64,000 bases of DNA. It comes from Adiantum capillus-veneris. Lineage: Eukaryota; Streptophyta; Polypodiopsida; Polypodiales; Pteridaceae. The notes below the pieces were generated by a model. The model made no database searches. It saw only the letters and a list, made by a program, of their open reading frames with translations, and was not told the origin of the DNA. The stretch is taken from positions 130,379,018 through 130,443,017 of the forward strand of contig CM043968.1 of assembly GCA_014529385.2 (NCBI GenBank). Direction: 5' to 3'. The first letter of the stretch is position 1. Each line of letters starts with the position of its first letter. Shown piece after piece: positions 12,717-24,037 of this stretch. A program made the translations under genes and the position numbers.

Positions 12717-13851
12717 AAATACATGGCATAAAAGTCAAGAGTTGGGCAGTTGAGCCACTAAATGAGCAAGACATTAGTCCCAAAGCTTCAAGTAATATTC
12801 TCTGTGGTCTCAGAGTCTTAGCTATTCTAGGTACTGATCAAGGTGTAGGAGTTGAACATATTTATGTTGTGTCGCTCATGATGGTATAGGTGAGCATAAG
12901 AGTCCAAGTCTATGTATTTTAAGTTTGGTAAAGTGAAGAAGAGAGTCCAAAAGACACTCACGCACTATGCATAGTGAGTAATGAGTGGAGAAGCTTCAAC
13001 ATCAAAACCCTTCTTGGAAATGTGGAAGCTATTGAGATGTCTTTGGATATCACATGTGCTACATTTGTTCCTTGAAGCACCCAACAACTCATTTTTCACA
13101 CCACATGATTTTCTTGAAAGAACTCTTGTGTGCATATAGAGTGTCCCATAATTGGCGCTTGCATTACACACTCTTACTTTATTTCTCCCAACCACTCACC
13201 TCGCATGAACAGGTACTCAAATTCCAAGTGTTCAACCCCAATAAGAGCGTATACCAAAGGTAGTTTTTCCCACTGGGTTTTTCCCTTTGGTCATTCAGGT
13301 TCTAGACCCTAATTTAGAAACACCCATCACTATTCTATTGTATATATTCATTCCATCAAATGAAACCAATAACGAATTTGTTACACGATCTTCAAAGAGA
13401 TAAAGTGGGGCCACATTGTTCTCAACTACGCTTCGACAAAAGTAGCTCTTATCTTCAAAGATACCAACAAAGCTCTATTGACAAAGTGTCAAAGAAAATC
13501 AAATTGGAGATGCCAGTGCACACGTCAAAGTCTCAAACATTCTGAGAAACGAGCTCCAGTAAAAAGTCAACTGTACCAGGAGGCAAAGTATCCAAAGAAG
13601 CAGGTATCATCGACCAACTTCACAAATGGAAAGGTAAAGCAGGATGTGCAACAACATGCACAAATGCCTCGTCCACAACATCCAAATCACAAAGAACACA
13701 TGTTCGTCAATCAAAGGCAAATGGGCACCCCATTTGAACAAGCAAAACATGCCAGATATAACTCAATCAAAGAAGGGGGGAGTCTCATCAACAAGAAGAC
13801 CAGACTACAAATGGTCGTGTCAAGGGATGACACGAGCTAGGGAGGGGGGAG
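12717..13851 (+). other. Ty3-B 3' region and polypurine tract
   Basis: There is no clear long ORF. The first part can be read as EPxNEQxISPKASS-like in one frame and is similar at DNA level to the minus strand of 33000-33160 in Ty3-E. The stretch 13257-13318 (CACTGGGTTTTTCCCTTTGG, CTAGACCCTAATTTAGAA) is also shared with Ty3-E. The polypurine tract GGAGGGGGGAG is at 13841-13851, directly before the 3' LTR. Confidence 0.75.
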
Positions 13852-14789
13852 TGTTTGGAGGTGATAACAACATACAAGTGCCCACCTAGCCAAGGCGCCC
13901 GTTGGGTCAGCCGGCAAAAGTTTTGATGTGGTCACATTATTTTTCTGATGTTTAATACATCAAACCCTGTAAAAGCCTAATGTCAATCGTCTATGTCAAG
14001 TCTAAGTCAAAGATGTAATAATTCCAATGATGTATGTAAAGGTCCATGAGAAGTTGGTCGCCGGTCACTTTAGAAAGCCCTAGGTATATAATACACTAAG
14101 GATAGTGGGAAAGGGAGATTACTTTTTGAAGATAAGTGACTATTGCGATACGCACAGAGAGCTATCTCATTGCTCCAACTTGTAATCATCGCTTCTGTGG
14201 CTACGGTAATCCAAATTCAGTTTTGTTTCTTGCATTGTGTTCCTCTTACTTTGCTCTTTCATTCAAGTGTAAGCATTCAAGATTCGGTGAAGGTTTCAAA
14301 CGAATCCGTTTAGGCCTTAAATCACTGTTTTGAGTGTTTATATGCGTATTTTATGTTGTTTTGACCCTAGGAGAGGCTTTAGGGACCCAAAAACGACCCT
14401 TTAGGATCATCCGTTTACTGTTTTTGCATACTGTGGGACGAACGATCGCGATCCATGTACCTTTCCAGAATGCTGTGATAGTGATTGGATATGTTCTTGA
14501 TAGTCCCCTGTAGCTTCCCTTCATGTTTCGTGCGATTCCGATATGAATTGCATGGTGAACGGGCGTGATGATTGTAGAGCTGTGTAGAAGGACATAGGCA
14601 GATTACTTGGATTTAGTGTGTTTGATTTTCTTGTAGAGTGAGTAGTTGCATCTCTTCGAGTTCACTGCATTAGGGTTGGCATCCTAGTGAGTTTCCACGC
14701 CTCATCCGAGTCACTTCCCCTATATCGATAATTTTATGTTGATGCTTGAGAGCTATGCTATGGATGTCCGTCGTGGCAACCCGCAAACA
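13852..14789 (+). repeat. Ty3-B 3' LTR
   Basis: It is a direct repeat of 4095-5026, TG...CA, preceded by the purine tract and followed by the target duplication AGCTC at 14790-14794. Confidence 0.94.
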
Positions 14790-14794
14790 AGCTC

Positions 14795-17121
14795 CCACAG
14801 GCATTGCAGTTCCCATTGAATTTTACTTTAAAAGTAGGGCATTCACTGGTACTATGCGGTCCATAGCATACTGAGCACCATTATTGCTCCCTTCTTGGAT
14901 ACATATGATTGTTTTACGGAGCACGATTATCTCTAAGAATCTCTTGAATAGCCTTGGTGAGATCTACTAAAGTCATCTCAGATATCTTAGGCTCCTTAGC
15001 AATAGGCTTTAGGGTCATTGGCTGATGCCCCGATGCTTGTGAGCTAATAGATTTAGGCTCAATGGACACTCTTTCTCCTTGAATCATTAAATTATCCTCC
15101 AATTGGATCGCATTGGTGGTGACTGCTTCCCAAGTGGTGATACCTCTAATGACTAGGCCATTGTAGATATCCTCATGTCATAATCCCCTAATAAATCTAT
15201 CCAACAATTGATTATTATTGAAGCGCTCATTTGGATTGCAACGAGAATTCAAATGCTTCAAGCGACTAATAAAGTCTCTCACCGACTCTCCTTCCTCTCG
15301 TTGGGCTTTCTGGAGCTGAGAGGCTACACCCCAAAGCACTCCCTCTCGTATGTATTCTTTCAAGAATAGTCTCCTAAGAGTAGGGTAAACCGTTTTTTCT
15401 TCCACCCTCAGGGTTCTATACCAATCCCGTGCCTTCCCACTTAAGGTTAGACTTAAAGCATTACTCTTATGCAGGTCATTATGTTCTCCTAGAGAATCAC
15501 ATATTTGTTCAAACACTTCGATATGATTTCTCACATCCCCGTCTCCACTAAATTTTTGTGTGAGCTTGGCTATTTGTACTGCCTTACTTCTAGGCTCTCT
15601 ATCAGGCATGTTACGCATATTCTCAGCAATAGATCGACCAATAGCTTGAGAAAATGTTGCCAAGTCACCTAAGTGAGCAGGAACCATGGGTGAAGGCACT
15701 CAAGAGACTATATGTGGAGTATGTTCATTGGGCTTGCCCTTGGGCTCCATGTTGGGTACGATGTTGTGCCAAGTGGTGGCCCAAAGTTCATATATGTGGC
15801 CCTAGGCATAGCAGACGTCAGATGTGACATGCTAACGCTAGCCGGTATGGTCCCATGGAAATAAGAACTCGGGTGTTGTGGTTGTGGAGCATAGGTTGTT
15901 GAAACAATGGGAGGGGTAGGGACTACATGAGTGCAATGACCCATAGGTGCATACGATTGGTACACACTTGTAGGTACTGTTGCAGGAATTGAGCTACCAT
16001 GTAGTGGTGCTTTACTAACAAATGAGGTCCATGGCGTGTTTCTTGGCATGCCCATCATTGGGGTAGGCATGGTAGTGGTGGTGTCATCAAGGGAAAGATG
16101 AGCTAGAATTGAAAAGGTAAAGCTATCACTTGTGGGCTCAGATTGCAATGAGACCCCTAGAGAAACAACATATGGAGGATCCATCGGACTTACCAAGGGA
16201 GTCTACATTTGTGATAAGGTCGGTTGTTTAGCCTTTCCTGTATCCAAGAATCTCATGAGACCCGTTGAAGGCATGTTGATCCCCTTGTTCTGTCTCTCTA
16301 ACTCAATGACCCTATGGATGACCTCACAAACTCTTTGTTGTTCATCCTCCACACTAGTAGCACCCATTGTGGATTGTAGGACATCTAACCAACCCACGTG
16401 ATAGGTGTGATCTGTGTATAGGTCGGTTAGAGTTTCCATTTGTAGTACGTACTCCCAGTTCTCATTTAAGAACACTCCATCTAGAATTGAGGTGCTAGGG
16501 GTGTCCTTTGAACTATATGCAATGTTACTTTCTAGGGGTTGGCCCTTAGTGGTTGCTAAGTCAGGAGCACTCGATTGCTCTCTTAACAAGGATATTGACA
16601 TAGGGGCTTTTGCTTTTAACTCTCTTCGTTGCTCCGCCTTGCATAAGCTCTGGACTTCCTTTTCCCTAGCCGCAATGATATATCGCTCAACCTCTTGCAC
16701 TTTGGCAAGGCTTCTACCATCGGGTAATATGACCTCGGAGGGGAATAGCTCTGAACAGTCAGGAGGTGCAATGAATGAAGTATTCACAGGCACATTCTCT
16801 AAGGGTATAGGGTCTACGTTGGTCATGAATGGAGAATTTACTTCCCCACCCCCCTCATTTATATCATTAGCTCCATGTTTGGAGCGAGTGGATCTACTAA
16901 AGGTTTCTTTCAAGAGGCTAAGCACGCTTGGCCCGAACTGTGGACATGACGTCGTAGTCAGAGGAAGAGTCACTAGCCGCTATGTTCGGGTCTTGGTTTG
17001 TACTACCTTGGGTCCCCGCCGATGGCCCGGAACCTAAGGTAGGTGGATATTGAGAACTCGCATAAGTCAAAATTCTCTCTAGTTGCTTCGTCTCTAGCAC
17101 ACGACCAGAGCGCAGATGCAT
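14795..17121 (-). pseudogene. Ty3-A gag, N-terminal part
   Basis: Translation starts MHLRSGRVLE at 17121, the same start as in Ty3-G. Frames 16918-17121, 16203-16973, 15708-16196, 15178-15699 and 14914-15102 follow in order and are colinear with Ty3-G gag. They include HVGWLDVLQSTMGATS, the capsid-like AKLTQKFSGDGDVRNHIEVFEQ, LSLTLSGKARDWYRTLR and LRRLFLKEYIREGVLWGV. The segment near 14795-14850 begins a zinc knuckle (CNACG) that Ty3-B interrupts. At least one frameshift (near 16950) and several stops (16200, 15700, 15178) are present. Confidence 0.85.
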
Positions 17122-17851
17122 GTGCCTTTGGCACCCTACAAGCGTCGGCGAATAACCTCGAAGGTTAACCGCTTACTTTTTTAGGCGTCCGTTTTCACTC
17201 GTTTTTTTTTAATAACATTTTTAATGTTTTTTAATGATCCATTTTTTTGATTGAAGTGTGTGATAGCTCGAAATGAGCGTATCACTCAGAGGGTCGCGGT
17301 GTGCTTTACAACACAATGTTCGGCCACCTGAAGCTCCATCGATCCTCAAAAAAGTCGATTTTTAGCTACGTGTGAAGCTAAAATTCGTAATTTTAAAGGG
17401 CGATAGATGCCTAAGCCTGAGCGTGAGCTTGGGCTTGGGTCTGGGAGATATTCCTGATCTTGGTCCTACCTTTAATTTTTTTTTAATTTTAATTTTAATT
17501 TTTTTCTTTTTTTTGGATAAGGTCACCGCAGCTTGCGTGCGAGCACACACACTCTACCTACCTACTTACAACTAATACACCTACTGTTACACACTAACAC
17601 ACTTTATTAGCTCTCACGGATCTACTTCCTACTTACTGTACTTTACATTACACAAAACTAACAACGTTAATACTAACACCTTACACAGAGAAAAAACACA
17701 GTACCTTTGAAAACTCCATAACAAAGAAATACACAGTAGCAACACAAAATCCTTGTTCTCAACATACACACCTTCCTTTCCTACCTTTCCTACAGTTGAA
17801 ATTGCACCACAAAAGAAGCACAGAGTGCCATTCAAGCTTAGTGTATGGCAT
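17122..17851 (-). other. Ty3-A leader between PBS and gag
   Basis: Noncoding. It includes low-complexity A/T runs at about 17190-17250 and 17460-17520. No gene is seen; the long ORFs there are simple-sequence artefacts. Confidence 0.7.
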
Positions 17852-17869
17852 TCCCCGGGAACAACGCCA
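17852..17869 (-). other. Ty3-A primer binding site
   Basis: On the minus strand it reads TGGCGTTGTTCCCGGGGA, four nucleotides (TTTT) after the LTR end. It resembles the tRNA-Asp complement with about three mismatches, so the primer is probably, but not certainly, tRNA-Asp. Confidence 0.7.
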
Positions 17870-17873
17870 AAAA

Positions 17874-18132
17874 TGTGCACGCATGTCACACGTGTCAATG
17901 CAAGGAACTTTCCGATACACTGTGTGCAAGCCAAAAATGGCTCCAAGCACACAACAAGCCTAAACTAGTAAGCTCAAATATGGCGATGGTGTGTCACTCA
18001 TCGCTCTACGCTTGTTGTCGTGGAGGATTCCTCGCCGCGAAGAAGAGGGAGACGCCGCTACGCCGCGCTTAACCGCCTCGCCGCCGTCGTGCCGCCGCAA
18101 TGCTGGTTCACACACACACTCTCTCTCTCTCT

Positions 18133-18169
<37 letters not shown>

Positions 18170-18459
18170 GGAGATGAAGAAGAAGAAGATGGAGATGGAG
18201 CAAGAGCACTCTTCAATTGCACAAATGAGAGAATGAGTGAATTTTAGGTTTATTTGACTTTTATATGAGCTCGCCCCATTCGTACTTGGGTGCCCATGTT
18301 TATCCAACTAATCCCTTGAATGTTCCAGTTAGAGTGCACCTCTCATCGGCGATCACTCTTACCCTTTTCCTATTGGACCAACAAGCCCGGTACTTGACTC
18401 TACCTAATAAATAATACAGCGTCCGTCGTAGGTGATAGGAATGGCCATGAGGATTAACA
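17874..18459 (-). repeat. Ty3-A 5' LTR
   Basis: On the minus strand it starts TGTTAATCC and ends GTGCACA. It is homologous to four other LTRs here: 41478-42047, 49104-49745, 51844-52415 and 56120-57485. A TATA-like CATATAAAAG is near 18257-18267 in minus orientation. A CT/CA microsatellite occupies about 18113-18168, as in all five copies. Confidence 0.88.
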
Positions 18460-18870
18460 ATGGTTGATCATGCATAATGCTATTTGGACAGGTCATAAAA
18501 TGTGGGTTACAGGCATTGGGGCAGGGACTTGTAAGCGATGTAACCAAGCTGAGGAAGATATACCTCACCTGTTCATTAACTGTCCTGCTAACACACATAG
18601 CTATTTTCACCCCTCTTATAAGTGGATTAGGGTTCACTCCCAGGTGGAAACAACTTCTAATTGGAGACTCAATTGCTCTCTTCTTAGTAGTATGGAATAG
18701 GATCCGGGGGGGATTTTTCTGAATCATTTGGAAAGAACGGAACAATTGTCTGCTTGATGAGGCTTATCAGAGTAAAATTTTGAGAGTGTTTTCTCACTTT
18801 TTTTTGTACAGGTTAATCAACTCAAATTGGAACAATGCCGGATATATCAAGCAAACTATAAAGTGCTAAT
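18460..18870 (+). pseudogene. LINE fragment: C-terminal zinc-binding region of a non-LTR reverse transcriptase
   Basis: The frame 18464-18700 reads ...AGTCKRCNQAEEDIPHLFINCPA, a C-x2-C...H-x4-C zinc-binding module found at the C-terminus of plant L1-type LINE proteins (zf-RVT). A shifted frame continues with WKERNNCLLDEAY, another hallmark of this domain. The 5' part was cut by the Ty3-A insertion at 18459. The downstream end is unclear; GAAA repeats at 19015-19055 may be near it. Confidence 0.72.
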
Positions 18871-19014
18871 GGACTGCATGAGCTACTACAATAGCGCCAA
18901 TATAAATAAACAACAGGAAGTTCTGTTGGATGTGTCTTATTCGCATCTGCAGAGAATGATTGATGAATGAAAATCGGATGGAAAGAAGCTGAAGAGACAA
19001 TTTAATAATGAGAG

Positions 19015-19055
19015 AAAAAAAGAGAGAAAGAAAGAAAGAAAGAAAGAAAGAAAAG
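19015..19055. repeat. GAAA microsatellite
   Basis: Runs of GAAA, preceded by an A/G-rich stretch, in otherwise noncoding sequence. Confidence 0.85.
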
Positions 19056-19131
19056 CACGCAATCTTGGTGCATCTTCCGTAGCCACCCATGATTGCTGAG
19101 CAGCTTGTAAATTTGCAACAATCTCTCACTT

Positions 19132-20295
19132 ATGAACGCATGCAAAGGAAAGAACTTGAGGAACCCTGTACATGTTGAATCTCCACTGACACCAAAACCA
19201 AACAAAATTAGCAGAAAAGATTTCACTTCCAACGATTTTGATGGCACTAAGGATGCTAGCACGGTTCTAGCATGGGTTAGTCAGTTCGATGACCATTTTC
19301 ATATAAAGATTTTTCCAAACATGAAATGGTAAAGTGTGTATCAAATCACCTTCAAGTAGCACTACATTGTGGTGGAGCCACCAAACAGCATGGTAGAAGA
19401 CCACGTCCTCGCATGCATTCAAAAAGTTGTTTTTACCTCAATTTTTACACACACAATATAAAGCTAAAGCACAATTCCAGTGGGACTTAATTGGATAGGG
19501 TCAAAATGAAGATGTACAAGGCTACACTAATCATTTTTGGAACTGTTTAATTCAATTGCAAGCTATTGAATATGTCAGTCGTAGGAAATTTAAGCATAAG
19601 TATATATCTGGATTAGCACTACAAATTGGTGCGGAGATAGACATGTTTGAGCCAGATTAATTGTCAAAGGCTATTAATTTGGCTCTTAATGCGGAGAAGA
19701 AGAAAGGTGGACAACCTTCCCACTGAACAAACTGCTAACACTAATCGTAACAAGAGAGCTTCTTTCTTTCTTAACTTTGATAAGAACAAACATTAAAGGC
19801 ATACCTTTTTCAAGAGATGTAGATTTGGCAACTCTGCTACAACTTCTCAACCCTATGGGAACAACAACAACAACACACACTAGAAAGGCAACCAAAATTC
19901 TTCCAATCAACATCCTGCTCAAAATTATAATGGTAACAAAAAGGCAAAGTGTTTTAAATGTTTTTAATATGGTCACTATGTAGATAAGTGCCCAAATGGC
20001 CTTGCTAAGAACAATGGCCAATCCAATGGCCAGTCTAATGGAGTCACTTGAAATCCAAACCAACGACCTTTCAACATCAACCACCCCAACATTGCTACAA
20101 TTAACCTCATTGAAGATCCTAATCCCAACGATAATGAAGTGGAAGCTAATTACCATGAGGGATATGATCCTGAGTATGATCATGATGACAATGTATCTTT
20201 TGGTACTCGTAATATCTCCTCACACTTTGGTTAAAGTGCAAGGCACAATCAAGGGTGAAAGTGTTACCATTGTTTTAAATGTCCCATCTAAATGA
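19132..20295 (+). pseudogene. Ty3-C gag, heavily decayed
   Basis: The first frame carries a gag-like FTSNDFDGTKDASTVLAWVSQFDDHF. Pieces in shifting frames follow, including a TFFKR..FGNSATTSQPYG asparagine-rich stretch and a zinc knuckle near 19950-19995 (CFKCF, GHYVDKCP). Downstream is an acidic stretch (DNEVEANYHEGYDPEYDHDDN). Many stops. The order and strand fit with the pol remnant at 21787-23562. Confidence 0.68.
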
Positions 20296-21786
20296 AACAA
20301 GAAAAGATATGAATTAATTCAATGACAAAATATGAGTATTCTATAACTTCAAAATTTTAAATGACTAAGTGAAAGCATCGGACACTTTGTGGGATCGATC
20401 GGTCCACCAATCTACTTTTTCTCCTACTACAGCCAGAGAGAATCACACTTCGCCGCGAGATCTTCCAACTTACATGAGTCGGGACATAACCCGCGACCGC
20501 TTCATCTCCCTCCATGAACTTGAGCTTTGAAAGGATTCCAAATACTAGCAAGTGGTAGGTAATCAACACCAACCATATCAATTTAGGCACCATATCTTCT
20601 CGGTACCATAACGGGTGTTTAGGCAAAGCCAAGGTAAGATCTTTGATGCATTAGCCATGTAGGTCATTCAATCCCCGACACACTAATTATGTAGATGAGC
20701 TTAACAAAAAGAAGATATATGAAACACTCATGATCTAGCAAAGACCCATGTACTTGACCCTTCCATCTAAATCTAAGCGAATGTAGGTGAAGGGGTGCGA
20801 AGCCTGTGCGCGTGCATGCAAGGAAGGGGGAATAAGAAGAGGAGAAGAGTCAAGGTGTTGGTCAATTGTCTGTCTCTTTATTGTTTTATGTATATAAGTT
20901 ACAAGAGGGTTAATGGGCTAGGTTTGTCATAAAATCTAATATCTAACCAACCCAAATGATTTTCTCATATTAAATTGATCACTTAATGTGGGAGAATAAA
21001 TGGGAACAAGGGTTAAGATATAGACATGTGCTTATAGATTTATCTCAACACGTGGCCAATGGTAAAGGGGCCCAAATGAGAGATGGTCTATCAAAGAGCA
21101 CGGCTAACCAATGGAGCATAATATCTTAGGGTTAGCTTCATTGAAGACCTCCAATAGTTAGTGTAAAAGTCCTTTGACCTTAGGTAAGCTAGGGATGAGC
21201 TTGAGGTGGGAACCCGGCCCAAGCTTAAGGTGCTTGAGGTGCTTGTCGTGCTTGATGACTAAGGTGCTTGAGGTGCTTGATGACTGAGGTGCTTGAGATG
21301 CTTGAGGTGCTTGATGATTGAGATGCTTGAGCTGCTTGTCATGCTTGAGATGATAGGGCTGTACTTGAGGTTAGAACCCAACCCAAGCTTGAAGTGCTTA
21401 AGGGCCAAGCTTGTGGTGGGAACTGAGCCTAAGCTTGAGGGGCTTGTGGTGTCAAAAGGCAAGATTCAATCCCTACAAGGAGGGGGCGAGCCCTACAAGA
21501 GGGGGGATGAGAGAGAACACCCACACACTCACACAAGGCATGCTTGGTACAAAGAAAGCAAAAGAGACACTTGTCAAGTTCCTCCTCATGTTGCCCTCAT
21601 GGTGTGTCTGAAGCCTATTAGTTGGCCACCCAAGGGGTCCAATGATAATTTAGGAGATTTAATTAATTGTCTTTGCATTTATCAAGTTCTCTCTCTCAAA
21701 GGGGAAAGGGGGACACTTGTTCCCAAGGCTACCCTTGTTGCTTGTAATACCTCCTGCTTGTGATTGGCTAGGCCTGGAGGGGTCCA
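20296..21786. other. Interval between Ty3-C gag and pol remnants
   Basis: I see no supported gene or protease domain. The only distinct feature is the minisatellite at 21215-21450. The sequence could be an insertion or a decayed LTR, but no boundaries are visible. Confidence 0.5.
21215..21450. repeat. GAGGTGCTTGATG minisatellite
   Basis: Degenerate tandem units of about 12-24 bp built on GAGGTGCTTG and GATGACTGAG. A larger phrase containing CCCAAGCTTGA(A/G)GTGCTT also recurs around it. Confidence 0.8.
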
Positions 21787-23562
21787 ATGAACTTCAAGCA
21801 TGAGTTACAAGGGGGGGTCGACCCAGTCCTTTTAGTGCAAAAGAAAGATGGTACATACCGTATGTGTGTGGACTATCGAGCACTAAACGATATCACTATC
21901 AAAAACAGATTTCTTGTGCCTCGGGTAGAAGATTCGTTTGATAAGCTACAAGGCTCTACCTACTTCAATAGGATTGACCTTAAGAGTTGCTATCATCAAA
22001 TAAGGATAGTGGATGAATATATCCTAAAGATTGCATTACGCACAACGTTTGGTCTTTATGAATATCTAGTCATACCTTTTGGCTTGACTAATGCAACAGC
22101 TACGTTCAATCGTCTAATGGAGAACTTTTTTAGACCTTATCGCAAATTCATTGGAGTGTTCTTTGATGATATCATCATCTACTCCAAGTCTTTGGAGGAA
22201 CATAAGCAACATCTCCAAGTGATTTTTCAAGCATTGAGGGAGAATAATCTTTTTCTTAACCAAAAGAAAAGCGAATTTTTCCTTCAAGAGATTCAATACC
22301 TAGGTCATTTTATTTCTCAAGATGGTATCCGTATGGATCCATCGAAGTTAGAGGTAATAAAAGCATGGCCTAATCCAAGGAATCTACATGAGCTAAGAAG
22401 CTTTATTGGTATGTGTGCATACTATAGAGGCTTCATAGCAAAATTCTCTCAAGTAGCAAGACCACTACATGACTTAACTAAGAAGAACGTTAAGTATGTA
22501 TGGACTGCTAAGGAGCAAAATGCTTTTGACAAGCTCAAGGAGAAGCTTACCTCTCAACTAGTCCTCATGCTTCTTGATCTCTCAAAACCATTTGAGGTCC
22601 AATGTGATGCTTGTGGTGATTGCCTTGGAGCAATTTTGCTTCAAGAAGGGCATGCCATAGCATATGAGAGCCGAAGGCTCAATACTGATGAGCGAGTCTT
22701 GGGAATTTATGAGAAAGAGCTTTTAGCTGTTCTACATGGCCTACAAACATGGAAGCACTACTTATTGGGGACTCCATTTATTCTTTGACCTAACCACCAA
22801 AGTCTTTAGTACTTCATGATGCAAACCAAGATTTTCGACAAACAAATGAGGTGGGAAAATTTTATTTCACAATTTAATTTCCATATTGCTCACATTGCTA
22901 GTAAGCACAATCAAGTGGCCGATGATCTATCCTCTATGATAGATGAGTATGCTACTGACCCTGATTTTAGAGACATAATGTCAGCCCTTGCTTTGGGGAA
23001 GAAGGAGGAACCATTCACCTTGTAGGATGGTTATCTTCTCCACGGCAATAGGCTATGTGGTACCCATTCCCTTCATGAGAAAGTTATGTATGAATCCCAT
23101 GCTCCTCCCTATGCGGGGCATAGAGGTATTCAACCTACTCTTTGAGGAGTAGAGACGTATTTCTATTGGCCTACGATGAAAGTGAACATACAAGAGTATG
23201 TTTCAAAATGTGTAGTATGCCAAAAGACCAAATATGATAGAGGGAAGCAACCTGGATTACTCCAGCCATTGCCTATCCCAAATTCACCATTGGAGAGTAT
23301 ATCCATGGATTTCAAATTTGGATTACCCAAGTCTATCCATGAAAATATGAGAATATGGACAATAGTTGACAGGTTTAGCATGCAAGCACACTTTATTCTT
23401 GTCAAAAAGACTATTAAGGCACACCAAATGGCAACTCTCTTCATATCTTCGATTTTCAAACACCATGGATTACCAACATCCATCGTGTCAGATAGAGACC
23501 CTAGAATGACCAATAATTTTTGGAAAGGTCTCTTTGAAAATCTAGAATCTGCAAGTTTTTGA
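21787..23562 (+). pseudogene. Ty3-C pol: RT, RNase H and integrase zinc domain plus part of core
   Basis: The long frame 21787-22788 has VLLVQKKDGTYRMCVDYRAL, FNRIDLKSCYHQIR, IPFGLTNATATFN and the catalytic VFFDDIIIYS, then LGHFISQDGI and the RNase H motif VQCDACGDCLGAIL with YEKELLAV. The RT N-terminus is missing. 22816-23025 is the RNase H end. A frame near 23060-23220 has the integrase H-H-C-C zinc module (C at KCVVCQKTK), and 23176-23562 runs into the core (SMDFKFGLP, VSDRDPRMTNNFW). It stops abruptly where phosphatase-like sequence begins. Confidence 0.9.
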
Positions 23563-23606
23563 AGGTCAACCACTACAAATATTGGAGATAAATTTAAAGA
23601 GTAATC

Positions 23607-23826
23607 CAATGGAAGAAGATAGTGAAAGTTCCAGAAAACATGTGCAAGGCAAGAAGAAGAATCCAATAAAAATATTTTAGTAGCCCAAGATTTGGGAATT
23701 GGATTGCATGGCAATACAATGGAAGTAGAAGGCACTGCAAGTTCCAGAACATGTGCAACGCCAGAAGGAGAATCCAACACAAATATTTCAGTACCCCAAG
23801 ATTTGGAAATCGAAGTGCATGGTGAG
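23607..23826. repeat. 110-bp imperfect tandem duplication
   Basis: Units begin with CAATGGAAG at 23607 and 23717, and both contain TTCCAGAA..CATGTGCAA and CCCAAGATTTGG. They differ at many positions, so the duplication is old. Confidence 0.82.
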
Positions 23827-23940
23827 TCGGACCTTCCATTTACCAACAGACCAACACTCACTATAATAGTGAGCTTGTGTGAATTGTTCTTGAGGAGATT
23901 CTGGCAAAAGTCCAAGAAAATGAAGAGCTTAAAGTTTGGA

Positions 23941-24037
23941 CATGAGCATATTGTTCTTCAGTGCCAGGATGCATTGAGTTCTTTAGCGCCATGAGCATAT
24001 TGTTCTTCAGCGCCAGGATGCATTGAGTTTTTAAAGA
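23941..24037. repeat. 49-bp tandem duplication
   Basis: Units begin CATGAGCATATTGTTCTTCA at 23941 and 23990. The unit length is not a multiple of three, so it shifts the phosphatase-like frame. Confidence 0.9.

Larger units (their letters stand above)
4095..14789 (+). mobile_element. Ty3-B: structurally complete, non-autonomous gag/protease LTR retrotransposon
   Basis: The element starts TGTTTGGAGG and ends ...CAAACA, has LTRs of 932 bp (4095-5026) and 938 bp (13852-14789), an 18-nt PBS at 5028-5045, a purine tract at 13841-13851, and 5-bp target duplications AGCTC at 4090-4094 and 14790-14794. The boundaries are therefore firm. The roughly 8.8 kb interior encodes gag, a retropepsin, a second retropepsin-like domain and a W[VI]PK tail, but I find no RT, RNase H or integrase in any frame. 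By eye the LTRs differ at only a few dozen positions, so the insertion is fairly recent, yet the coding frame has several stops. It must have moved using enzymes from another element. Confidence 0.93.
1..18459 (-). mobile_element. Ty3-A: Ty3/gypsy LTR retrotransposon, left end outside the window, split by Ty3-B
   Basis: Read on the minus strand the order is 5' LTR (17874-18459), PBS, leader, gag, retropepsin-like domain, linker and reverse transcriptase, which runs off the left edge. Positions 4095-14789 are not part of it: Ty3-B inserted within a gag zinc knuckle, with the 5-bp duplication AGCTC at 4090-4094 and 14790-14794. Gag and protease are clearly homologous to the more intact Ty3-G2 copy at 42299-47177. 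All coding parts have stops and frameshifts, so it is dead. The 5' LTR start at 18459 abuts a LINE fragment, so Ty3-A itself inserted into a LINE. Confidence 0.88.

Noticed and set aside
14136-14333. Small ORF in the Ty3-B LTR
   Set aside because: Lies wholly in the LTR; the copy at 4378-4575 has an indel and does not keep it.
17362-17575. ORFs rich in Lys/Ile or Leu/Phe over an A/T-rich tract
   Set aside because: Products of a low-complexity run in the Ty3-A leader, with no motif and readings open on both strands.
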